Shown: positions 54,692 to 61,884 of the stretch, piece by piece
Numbering within the stretch: position 1 is the stretch's first letter
Layout: each line of letters begins with the position of its first letter
Translations under genes and position numbers: made by a program
Assembly: GCF_000526235.1 (NCBI RefSeq)
Contig: NZ_JAFR01000001.1
Location: forward strand, 1 to 61,884
Direction: 5' to 3'
Origin: Acholeplasma granularum ATCC 19168
GTDB taxonomy: Bacteria > Bacillota_I > Bacilli_A > Acholeplasmatales > Acholeplasmataceae
DNA length: 61,884 nt
The notes under the pieces: generated by a model
What the model saw: the letters and a program-made list of their open reading frames with translations, nothing else
What the model was told of the DNA's origin: nothing
Databases searched by the model: none

Positions 54692-55588
54692 ATGAAGTTT
54701 AAAACAAAAATTAGTGACATTGGAGATCCATTTGTAGTAAAGCATGAAGATTTATATTATGTATATGCTACAAGCTATAAAAGTGGATTCTATGTTTGGG
54801 TATCCAAAGACTTAAAAACATTTTCTGAACCAAAGGTATGTTATGAAAAGAACAATAAAAGCTTTGGTTACAGAGATTTCTGGGCACCCGAAGTCATATA
54901 TGATGGTAAAAAATTTATCATGCATTACACAGCAAGATCGAAAAAATCTGATTCACTAAGAATTGGAGTAGCAGTTTCAAGTAGTCCTTTAGGACCATTT
55001 GAAGATATTTATGATGGAGAACCAATGTTTGATTTTGGCTATGCAGCCATCGATGGCCATGTATTTATAGACAGTGATGAAAAAAAGTATTTCTACTTTT
55101 CAAAAGACTGTAGTGAAAACTGGGTTAATGGTGTGAAAACAAGCGAAATTTATGTTGCTAAACTTTCAGATGACTGTCTAAGATTAGAAAGCGAACCAAA
55201 AAAACTTATTACGCCTACTAAAGCATATGAAACTATTGCATACTTTGATGGTGATACATACTTATGGAATGAAGGAGCATATGTCATAAAAGAAGCAGAT
55301 ACATATTATCTGATGTATTCAGCAAACCATTATGCAGATAAATACTATTGTATTTGTGCTGCGAAATCAAAATATCCCGACAAAGATTTTGTTAAATTTG
55401 ATCAACCGATTTTAACTTATAAAGATATAAATGAAAGTGGACCAGGGCACCATATGATGCTTAAAAATGGTAAGGGATATATTTGTGTATTTCACGTACA
55501 CACACATAAAGAAAAACCATCTGGTAACCGCACAATGTGTTACATTCCTGTAACAATAGAAAACGATCAATTTTTATTTGATAAATAA
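54692..55588 (+). CDS. Cytosolic GH43 glycosidase
   Basis: 298 residues with no signal peptide. Asp12 in 'ISDIGDPFVV', Asp in 'YAAIDGHVFID' and Glu in 'YLWNEGAYVI' are the GH43 catalytic triad. 'FWAPEVIYDGKKFIMHYTA' and 'SGPGHHMML' are family motifs. It resembles the surface GH43 at 50106 but lacks the C-terminal domain. It should hydrolyse imported oligosaccharides (arabinose, xylose or galactose linkages). It is in the LacI-controlled operon, 29 bp after the modular lipoprotein gene. Confidence 0.92.
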   Translation: MKFKTKISDIGDPFVVKHEDLYYVYATSYKSGFYVWVSKDLKTFSEPKVCYEKNNKSFGYRDFWAPEVIYDGKKFIMHYTARSKKSDSLRIGVAVSSSPLGPFEDIYDGEPMFDFGYAAIDGHVFIDSDEKKYFYFSKDCSENWVNGVKTSEIYVAKLSDDCLRLESEPKKLITPTKAYETIAYFDGDTYLWNEGAYVIKEADTYYLMYSANHYADKYYCICAAKSKYPDKDFVKFDQPILTYKDINESGPGHHMMLKNGKGYICVFHVHTHKEKPSGNRTMCYIPVTIENDQFLFDK

Positions 55589-55602
55589 TAAGGGAGGTAC
55601 AT

Positions 55603-57396
55603 ATGAATAAAGACTTATATCCAAGACCACAATTCATTCGAGATAATTACCAATTATTAGATGGTATTTGGCAATTTAGTTTTGATGATAATATGCAAGG
55701 TATTAAAGAAAAATGGTTTAATAACTTTCCTAAAGATAGTAAACAAATTCTTGTACCTTTTGTATTTGAGTCAGAAAAATCAGGCATTCATGATCTAGCG
55801 TTTCATGATCATGTATGGTATCAAAAATCACTTCTGATACCAAAAGATTGGAATCAGCAAGTCATACTCAATTTTGAAGCTGTTGATTATATAACAAGAG
55901 TATATATAAATGGTCAATTTGTAGGTGAAAATGTAGGCGGATATAATCGATTTTCATTTGATATCACACCATACTTAAACTATAAATTAGAGAATTTAGT
56001 TGTTTATGTAAGTGATCCATCCACTGAAGAAAGAATACCTCGAGGTAAACAATCTTGGGTGCCTAAACACCATAGTATATGGTATCCAAGAAATACAGGT
56101 ATTTGGCAATCAGTTTGGATGGAACCCATACATCAAGAATCCATAAAGAGATTAAAAATTAATTCTGATATTGATGAAGGTAGTATAACTTTAGAACTTG
56201 AAACATCTACTCAAAATAAAAAAACTTTAGAACTCATTATTAAAGATGGTGATGAAGTTATTGTTTCTGATAAGTACTTAGTAAGTGATGAACTTAAAAG
56301 AAACATTCAAATTTGGAACCATAAAGTCTTTTATACAAACCAACATCACCATGGAAAAACATGGAGTCCAGAAAATCCACATTTATACAATATAGAGTTT
56401 AATCTATATATGGATAATGTCTTAACAGACCATGTAAAAAGCTACTTTGGCATGAGAAAGATTCATACTGAAAATGGCATGGTATACCTAAATAACAGAC
56501 CATACTATTTAAAATTAGTATTAGATCAAGGATATTTTAAAGATGGATTATTAACAGCATCTAGCGATGAGGCATTAAAACAAGATATTGAGTTAGCAAA
56601 ACAAATGGGTTTTAACGGTGCAAGAAAACATCAAAAAGTGGAAAGTGAAAGATATTTTTACCATGCAGATAAATTAGGATTCATTGTTTGGTCTGAACTA
56701 CCTGCCACAGCATCATTTGATCAAAAATTTGTACCAGAAATAATCAATCAATGGACAAAAATGATTGAACGTGATATCAATCACCCATCCATTATTGCAT
56801 GGGTACCAATCAATGAATCATGGGGAGTACCAAATATTAATCATGATTATATTCAACAAAATTATGCATTAACACTATATCATCTTACAAAAACTTTAGA
56901 TCCAACCCGTCTGGTAATTTCCAATGACGGATGGGAGTTAGTAACAACAGATATTGCTGCTATACATAATTATTCACATGGCAAATTACATGATAAAACA
57001 CAACACGAAATATTTAATGCATCTTTAAAAACTAAAGAAGCAATTCTAAATCATTATCCAGCAAATAGAAATATATTTGCAAATGGATTTGAATATGATG
57101 GAGAACCCATCATGCTTACCGAGTTTGGCGGCATCTCATTTACAAACACACACGAGAATGGCTGGGGCTATTCTCATGTAGATAACCCGGATGTATTTTT
57201 AGAAGAATATGAACGTATTTTAAAAGCAATTCAAAATAGTGAGGCAATCGTAGGCTTTTGTTATACACAACTTACAGATGTTGAACAAGAAATCAATGGA
57301 TTATTAAACTATGATCGCAGTGAAAAAGTATCACTAGAAAAAATCAAACTCATAAATGACCAAGTCTCATTTATGATTTCTAAAAACAAAAAATAG
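55603..57396 (+). CDS. GH2 family glycosidase (beta-galactosidase/beta-glucuronidase type)
   Basis: 597 residues with no signal peptide and a strong GGGAGG ribosome-binding site. The N-terminal sugar-binding jelly roll ('YPRPQFIRDNYQLLDGIWQF', 'VYINGQFVGENVGGYNRFS'), an Ig-like domain ('YFGMRKIHTENGMVYLNNRP') and a TIM barrel follow in GH2 order. Glu405 in 'WVPINESWG' is the acid/base and Glu507 in 'MLTEFGGIS' the nucleophile. The protein is shorter than LacZ and closer in size to GH2 enzymes acting on plant oligosaccharides. Beta-galactosidase, beta-glucuronidase or arabinopyranosidase activity is possible. It acts in the cytosol after import. Confidence 0.92.
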   Translation: MNKDLYPRPQFIRDNYQLLDGIWQFSFDDNMQGIKEKWFNNFPKDSKQILVPFVFESEKSGIHDLAFHDHVWYQKSLLIPKDWNQQVILNFEAVDYITRVYINGQFVGENVGGYNRFSFDITPYLNYKLENLVVYVSDPSTEERIPRGKQSWVPKHHSIWYPRNTGIWQSVWMEPIHQESIKRLKINSDIDEGSITLELETSTQNKKTLELIIKDGDEVIVSDKYLVSDELKRNIQIWNHKVFYTNQHHHGKTWSPENPHLYNIEFNLYMDNVLTDHVKSYFGMRKIHTENGMVYLNNRPYYLKLVLDQGYFKDGLLTASSDEALKQDIELAKQMGFNGARKHQKVESERYFYHADKLGFIVWSELPATASFDQKFVPEIINQWTKMIERDINHPSIIAWVPINESWGVPNINHDYIQQNYALTLYHLTKTLDPTRLVISNDGWELVTTDIAAIHNYSHGKLHDKTQHEIFNASLKTKEAILNHYPANRNIFANGFEYDGEPIMLTEFGGISFTNTHENGWGYSHVDNPDVFLEEYERILKAIQNSEAIVGFCYTQLTDVEQEINGLLNYDRSEKVSLEKIKLINDQVSFMISKNKK

Positions 57397-57410
57397 AAGG
57401 GATTGAAAAA

Positions 57411-60400
57411 ATGAGGAAATTATTATTACTGGTTCTAGGACTCATTGGCTTATTATTCGTTGTTGCATGTGATAAACCAAACCCACCTGTAACTGAAGAG
57501 TTAAAAGCACTATACTTAGACCAGACCAATCTTACTTTAAAGATAGATGATACCTATCAATTAGTAGTCACTAAAGACCCAATTAACGACACATCAGAAC
57601 TTACATGGTCTTCAACGGCTTTAAATGTTGCTGAAGTTTCACAAACAGGATTGATAACAGCAAAAGCAACCGGAGAAACTACAATTAGAGTCGAAGCATC
57701 TAATGGCATATCTACAAGTATGACTTTAACTGTAGTAGAAGATATAGAAGAAGAAGTAACATCACTTCCAATTGATTATAATTTTGATACCAAACCAAGT
57801 GGCTTAAATATTGCCTATTCTGGTGGAGGATTTAATACAGTAGCTGATGGTATTCTAAGTATGGGTACAATTGGAACTGGTAATAGTCAAGCAGCGATTA
57901 TTTTTGATGAAGCATTAAAAGAAACAACTGTCATTGAAACAAGAATTAAAGTAAACACAGTAGCTTTTACTAATGCCATCTTCTTATATACCTCAGGTAC
58001 TTCAGTCAATGATATTGTTGTTGCACTTGCATTTGAAAACAATAGCATCAAATATCATAGTGGTAGTGGTTGGACAACAATTATGAGCCACCAAATGGAT
58101 ACATGGTATGATCTAAAAATGGTAGTAAATATTGGATCAAGAAGCTTAAACCAAACTAAAGGTGATTTTGATCTTTATGTTAATGGAACATTACTAGGTA
58201 ACTATTCATTCAGAAATGGTGGAGATGGGTATGAAGATAATATTTATGCCCTAAGATTTGGTTCAGATAAACAAAACTCAGAATTTAGTTATGATTATTT
58301 AAAAATTTATTATGCAACCAAACCGACACTAACATTAATTGAAAACAGCAAAACACTTACATTAGAACAAAACAGTGTGGATTATAAAGTGTTGTATGCA
58401 GCAACTGGTAATCCAGAAATTTCAATTACATCAACTACTCAAACAGGTTACACAGTAAATGATGATGTCATTACATTTACGGCAGCAGGTACGTATGAAT
58501 TTAAAGTACGTGCTACAACTGGTGCAGGTTATGTAGAGCGTACACTAAACATCGTTGTAGAAGGATCTATATATGCACCGACTTTAAATATTATTGAGAG
58601 TTCTAAAAGCTTATTGTTTACTGAAGGGTTAACATACACACTACTTTATGAAGTCACAGGTGGAGATCCTCTACCAGAGGTAAGTATTTTAGTAGAACCT
58701 CATACTGGTGTTACACTTAGTGAGAATGTTGCAACATTTACAGAACTTGGCACATATGTTTTCAGTGTTAAAGCTGAAAATACTGTAGCTTCAGTAACAA
58801 AAACAATTACAGTTAAAGTAACAGATACTTTAACATTTATTGATGAAACATTTGATACTGAACCAACATATCAAGAAACAACTGTTGGTACAGGAACATT
58901 CTCATACACCGATAATAAAGCAAATTTCAAAACAGGAACAACTTCTGGACAAGTATTTTTAAACATACCTTTAGAAGGTATTGATGGTTCATTTGTTATA
59001 TCTGAGGATGTAACAGTTTTAAGTAATTCATTTTCAAATGTATTATTCATATATGCAAATAATGGAATTGGTACAACTGATATTGCATTAGGCATAGCAA
59101 TAGAAAATGGATTATTACGTAGCCATAATGGTACAGCATGGAGATTAGTTGAAGGTGCACCAAATGTACTTAACCAAACAATTAACCTTAAATTACATGT
59201 GAATGTGGAAGCTGGGGAATTTGAACTATTTATTGATGATGTAAGTTATGGCATATTACCGTTTAGACATCCAAATTTAAAGGATAGTATGACACATTTA
59301 TACTTAGGTTCAGATAAAGTAAATGCAAACTTTACTCTAGATAATATTAAAGCCTCCTATATCCTAGCGCCAGAATTAGAATTAGATACGCTAGAAGCCT
59401 CTGTTAATATTGACGAAAATCCCGAATTTGAAGTGATTTATACTGTAAAAGATTTCTTACTACCAACAAATGTAATCATTACAGGTGAAGATAAACCGGG
59501 ATATCAAATTGAAGGCGATATCATTAGATTTACGAATGTTGGAACATTTGAATTTGTTGTTACAGCATCAAATTCAATTTATGAAACATCAAAAGTTATT
59601 CAAATTCAAGTTACTGGTTCAAACTTTGCTCCAATTATTGAAGTTATCGAACAAGAAGTTACACTCGACTTTAGTTTAGTACAATCATATACATTAAACT
59701 ACTTAGTAACAACCGGTAATCCAGAACCAACCGTAGAAATTACATCAACAAACACATCTGGGTTTACTTTAAATCTAAATGAGGTAACCTTTACTGAACT
59801 TGGTATCTATGAATTTATGGTTACTGCAACAAATAGTATAGGCAGTGATCAAAAACTCATTACAGTGAATGTATTAGATGATTCAGTTCAATTAATGGAA
59901 AGTTTCAATCATCCAAGAGATTATGAATTTACAACAACTGGTAATGGTAACTTATCATATACAAATCAAACATTAAATCTTACAACTCAAATCGCTCCAA
60001 ACTCTGTTTTTGTAACAATTCCATTTAAAGAAACATTGACTCAATCATTTACAATTTCTCAACAAGTAACAGTTAATACACCTGCATTTTCAAATGTATT
60101 ATTTATTTATGGCAACCATTCAAATGCAGGAACTTCGATAGCTGTTGCTATTGCTGTACAAGATGGCATATTAAAATATCATGATGGTAGTTGGAAAAAT
60201 GTACCTGGCTATAGTGCGGTACTTAACCAAACCCTTGATTTAATGGCATATGTAGATATAGATACTAAAATGGTTGATTTATACATTGATGGTGCTTTTG
60301 TTGTTTCATTTGGATTTAGAACACCATCATTAGCTAACAACTTAACACATCTTTATTTAGGTTCAGATAAACAAGACACAAACTTTGAAATTGATAATTT

Positions 60401-61884
60401 AATTATCAAATATGTGGATACACCAGAATTAGAATTAACTCAAACAGAAATAACTCTAGATATAGATACAACACCTTCTCATGTATTAACATATACAACA
60501 ACAGACCCGGTTACAATTACAACTTCAGCATTAGAAGGTGTAACAATTTCAGGGGATGAATTAACATTTACAATGCCTGGTACATATGAGTTTTTAGTTA
60601 CTGCTTCAAATGGTTTTAGAAATGTAAGTAAAACATTTACAGTAATAGCAACCTCAAGTTATTATGCACCAATATTAACAGTAAATGAGACAGAAAAAGC
60701 AATTGACTTATCAATTGATAACACATATGAATTAAACTATGTTGTAGATGCAAACCCTACTGCAGTAGTTGATATAGTCGTTGATCTAAGTGAAGGTTTT
60801 ATATTAGTTGATAATATGTTTACATTTACAGCTCCAGGTACATATACAGTAACAATTACAGCAACAAATAATAAAGGTAGTGAAACTGGTATAGTTGTAC
60901 TTACTGTTTCTGAAACAGGATACGCACCAACAGTTACTTTATTAGAAACTGCTATAACAATCGATTTAAAAGACACAAATGAAGTTTTATTAGTTTATTC
61001 AGTAGATGCAATACCATCTGCTACAGTAGCAATTAATGTAGACTTAGAATCAGGCTATACATTAGTAGATCAATTATTAACATTTACTATACCTGGTACA
61101 TATATTGTGACTATAGAAGCAACAAATACATTTGGTACCGATCAAAAGACTTTAACAATTACAGTTTTAGATACAAGATATGCACCAACAATCACAGTAA
61201 ATGAAACTGATATAACAATAGACTTACTATTTACAAATACATATACATTAGATTTTGAAGTAGATGCTCTACCTGAAGCAACACTAGATATATTAGTAGA
61301 TCAAACAGAAGGTTATGTACTAGACAATCAAACCCTACAATTTAGTTTACCAGGTACATACATCGTAACAATTAACGCAGAAAATATGAAAGGTTCAACA
61401 TCAGAATCAATTACTATTCATGTCATTGAAACACCTGTTATTGATCATGAATATATTGAAACATTTGATACATTACCACTAGAAATGGTTCATTCAGGTT
61501 CAGGTACATCACAAATTGTTGATGGTGTATTAGTACTTCAAACTGGAGCCACAACAGGTAAAGCACTTTATAATGGATCATTTGAACGTGCGCTAAAAGG
61601 TACTTATGCAGTTGAAACAAGAGTTAAAATTTCTGCACCAGTATTTACAAATCTCATATTATTATATTCAGGTACAAGTAACGTCTTAGGCGTTGCTGTA
61701 CAAGATGGAACATTAAGATATCAAAATGGTACAACCTGGATAAACTCAGAAATAGCAGTTCCACAAGATGAATTCTTCACACTAAAAGTTATAACTACAG
61801 TGATGTCAGGTACATTTGATATATATGTAAATGATGTTAACTATGGTAACTATTCACTAAGAACTAAAGGTGCTGCTGAAGCAA
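57411..61884 (+). CDS. Giant modular surface lipoprotein, LamG-like and Ig-like repeats (3' end outside window)
   Basis: The frame stays open from the ATG at 57411 (AAGGG ribosome-binding site) to the right edge, at least 1,491 codons without a stop. Lipobox 'VVAC' puts the lipidated Cys at residue 20. A Big_2-type Ig domain follows ('TSELTWSSTALNVAEV'). Then LamG-like modules (about 57770-58320, 58830-59360, 59885-60420 and 61440 to the edge, each with a motif like 'LYLGSDKQDTNFEIDNL') alternate with Ig/cadherin-like repeats (two, two, then four). Three of the last Ig repeats are exactly 258 bp apart. It has no catalytic motif. It is the last visible gene of the LacI-controlled operon and is probably a surface adhesin or polysaccharide-capture protein. 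Confidence 0.9.
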   Translation, partial: MRKLLLLVLGLIGLLFVVACDKPNPPVTEELKALYLDQTNLTLKIDDTYQLVVTKDPINDTSELTWSSTALNVAEVSQTGLITAKATGETTIRVEASNGISTSMTLTVVEDIEEEVTSLPIDYNFDTKPSGLNIAYSGGGFNTVADGILSMGTIGTGNSQAAIIFDEALKETTVIETRIKVNTVAFTNAIFLYTSGTSVNDIVVALAFENNSIKYHSGSGWTTIMSHQMDTWYDLKMVVNIGSRSLNQTKGDFDLYVNGTLLGNYSFRNGGDGYEDNIYALRFGSDKQNSEFSYDYLKIYYATKPTLTLIENSKTLTLEQNSVDYKVLYAATGNPEISITSTTQTGYTVNDDVITFTAAGTYEFKVRATTGAGYVERTLNIVVEGSIYAPTLNIIESSKSLLFTEGLTYTLLYEVTGGDPLPEVSILVEPHTGVTLSENVATFTELGTYVFSVKAENTVASVTKTITVKVTDTLTFIDETFDTEPTYQETTVGTGTFSYTDNKANFKTGTTSGQVFLNIPLEGIDGSFVISEDVTVLSNSFSNVLFIYANNGIGTTDIALGIAIENGLLRSHNGTAWRLVEGAPNVLNQTINLKLHVNVEAGEFELFIDDVSYGILPFRHPNLKDSMTHLYLGSDKVNANFTLDNIKASYILAPELELDTLEASVNIDENPEFEVIYTVKDFLLPTNVIITGEDKPGYQIEGDIIRFTNVGTFEFVVTASNSIYETSKVIQIQVTGSNFAPIIEVIEQEVTLDFSLVQSYTLNYLVTTGNPEPTVEITSTNTSGFTLNLNEVTFTELGIYEFMVTATNSIGSDQKLITVNVLDDSVQLMESFNHPRDYEFTTTGNGNLSYTNQTLNLTTQIAPNSVFVTIPFKETLTQSFTISQQVTVNTPAFSNVLFIYGNHSNAGTSIAVAIAVQDGILKYHDGSWKNVPGYSAVLNQTLDLMAYVDIDTKMVDLYIDGAFVVSFGFRTPSLANNLTHLYLGSDKQDTNFEIDNLIIKYVDTPELELTQTEITLDIDTTPSHVLTYTTTDPVTITTSALEGVTISGDELTFTMPGTYEFLVTASNGFRNVSKTFTVIATSSYYAPILTVNETEKAIDLSIDNTYELNYVVDANPTAVVDIVVDLSEGFILVDNMFTFTAPGTYTVTITATNNKGSETGIVVLTVSETGYAPTVTLLETAITIDLKDTNEVLLVYSVDAIPSATVAINVDLESGYTLVDQLLTFTIPGTYIVTIEATNTFGTDQKTLTITVLDTRYAPTITVNETDITIDLLFTNTYTLDFEVDALPEATLDILVDQTEGYVLDNQTLQFSLPGTYIVTINAENMKGSTSESITIHVIETPVIDHEYIETFDTLPLEMVHSGSGTSQIVDGVLVLQTGATTGKALYNGSFERALKGTYAVETRVKISAPVFTNLILLYSGTSNVLGVAVQDGTLRYQNGTTWINSEIAVPQDEFFTLKVITTVMSGTFDIYVNDVNYGNYSLRTKGAAEA
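60663..61436 (+). repeat. Three in-frame 86-residue Ig-like repeats
   Basis: 'YAP' motifs begin at 60663, 60921 and 61179, exactly 258 bp apart, and the third unit ends at 61436. Each unit contains 'ITIDL'-like and 'PGTY.VTI.A.N' blocks. The DNA has diverged more than the spacing, so the copies are not recent. They are part of the giant lipoprotein. Confidence 0.75.

Noticed and set aside
58871-59095. Short minus-strand and alternative-frame reading frames between 57411 and 61884
   Set aside because: The plus-strand frame from 57411 is continuously open with lipoprotein signal and repeated modules; the others are shadows of it.
1-61884. TGA read as Trp (mycoplasma code)
   Set aside because: TGA ends several genes at the expected family length, and conserved Trp positions use TGG.
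1-61884. CRISPR array, tRNA or rRNA genes
   Set aside because: No regularly spaced short repeats with unique spacers and no cloverleaf or rRNA-like stretch were noticed. Repeats found are coding (60663-61436) or terminator duplications. A tRNAscan/Infernal run would settle it.

Overview
The window is AT-rich DNA from a low-GC bacterium that reads TGA as a stop (for example the genes ending at 3352, 11253 and 22953) and encodes Trp with TGG. Every exported protein recognised here carries a lipoprotein signal peptide (11 proteins). I saw no peptidoglycan genes, no PTS genes, and no other class of exported protein. This fits a wall-less or wall-poor Mollicutes/Acholeplasmatales-type organism using the standard code. 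That placement is inference from style, not from a marker gene.

Region 1 (1-9536) is a defence-like island. A four-gene plus-strand operon encodes (i) a protein of more than 1,050 residues with RNA-polymerase-alpha-CTD-like repeats and a sigma-70 region-4 helix-turn-helix, cut by the left window edge, (ii) a GHKL (Hsp90/MutL-type) ATPase and (iii, iv) two proteins I do not recognise. It converges, with a 4-bp overlap, on a Sau3AI/MutH-type restriction endonuclease gene. That gene shares a divergent promoter region with a C5-cytosine methyltransferase gene, and the pair probably acts at GATC. The four-gene operon beside it is the best candidate for an undescribed system. A decayed strip (9537-10113) with a gene stub and a transposase relic separates the island from the rest.

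Region 2 (10138-19159) holds mostly separately transcribed genes: a lipoprotein trypsin-like protease, a PAS-GGDEF diguanylate cyclase, galE, a cystine/dicarboxylate-type symporter, a UvrD-like protein with degenerate motifs, a fructokinase-like PfkB kinase and a signal-less trypsin-like protease.

Region 3 (19334-42869) is a large glycan or phosphodiester utilisation locus. Two alkaline-phosphatase-superfamily paralogues (one a lipoprotein, one without a signal peptide) have promoters of identical layout: palindrome, cre-like site, then TATAAT. From 21054 a likely 17-kb operon runs through a GNAT acetyltransferase, a GH4 glycosidase, a ChbG-type deacetylase, a complete ABC sugar importer, a Gfo/Idh/MocA oxidoreductase, several surface lipoproteins including a metallophosphoesterase, and an RDD membrane protein. 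The importer has one permease with a coiled-coil extension of about 316 residues. A third phosphatase-superfamily lipoprotein, a glycerate kinase, an RpiR-type regulator and an SGNH hydrolase follow.

Region 4 (42791-61884) is a galactan/arabinan-type hemicellulose locus. A GH36 alpha-galactosidase and a small zinc-ribbon gene sit between two near-identical terminator sequences, as if inserted there. A LacI regulator with matching palindromic operators at its own promoter and at the downstream operon follows. That operon encodes an ABC sugar importer, two GH43 enzymes, a GH2 enzyme and two very large modular lipoproteins. The last one (57411 to beyond the right edge) has more than 1,490 residues of LamG-like and Ig-like modules. 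The ABC operons in regions 3 and 4 each encode their own binding protein and two permeases, but only one ATPase gene (25093) was found, so it may serve both importers.
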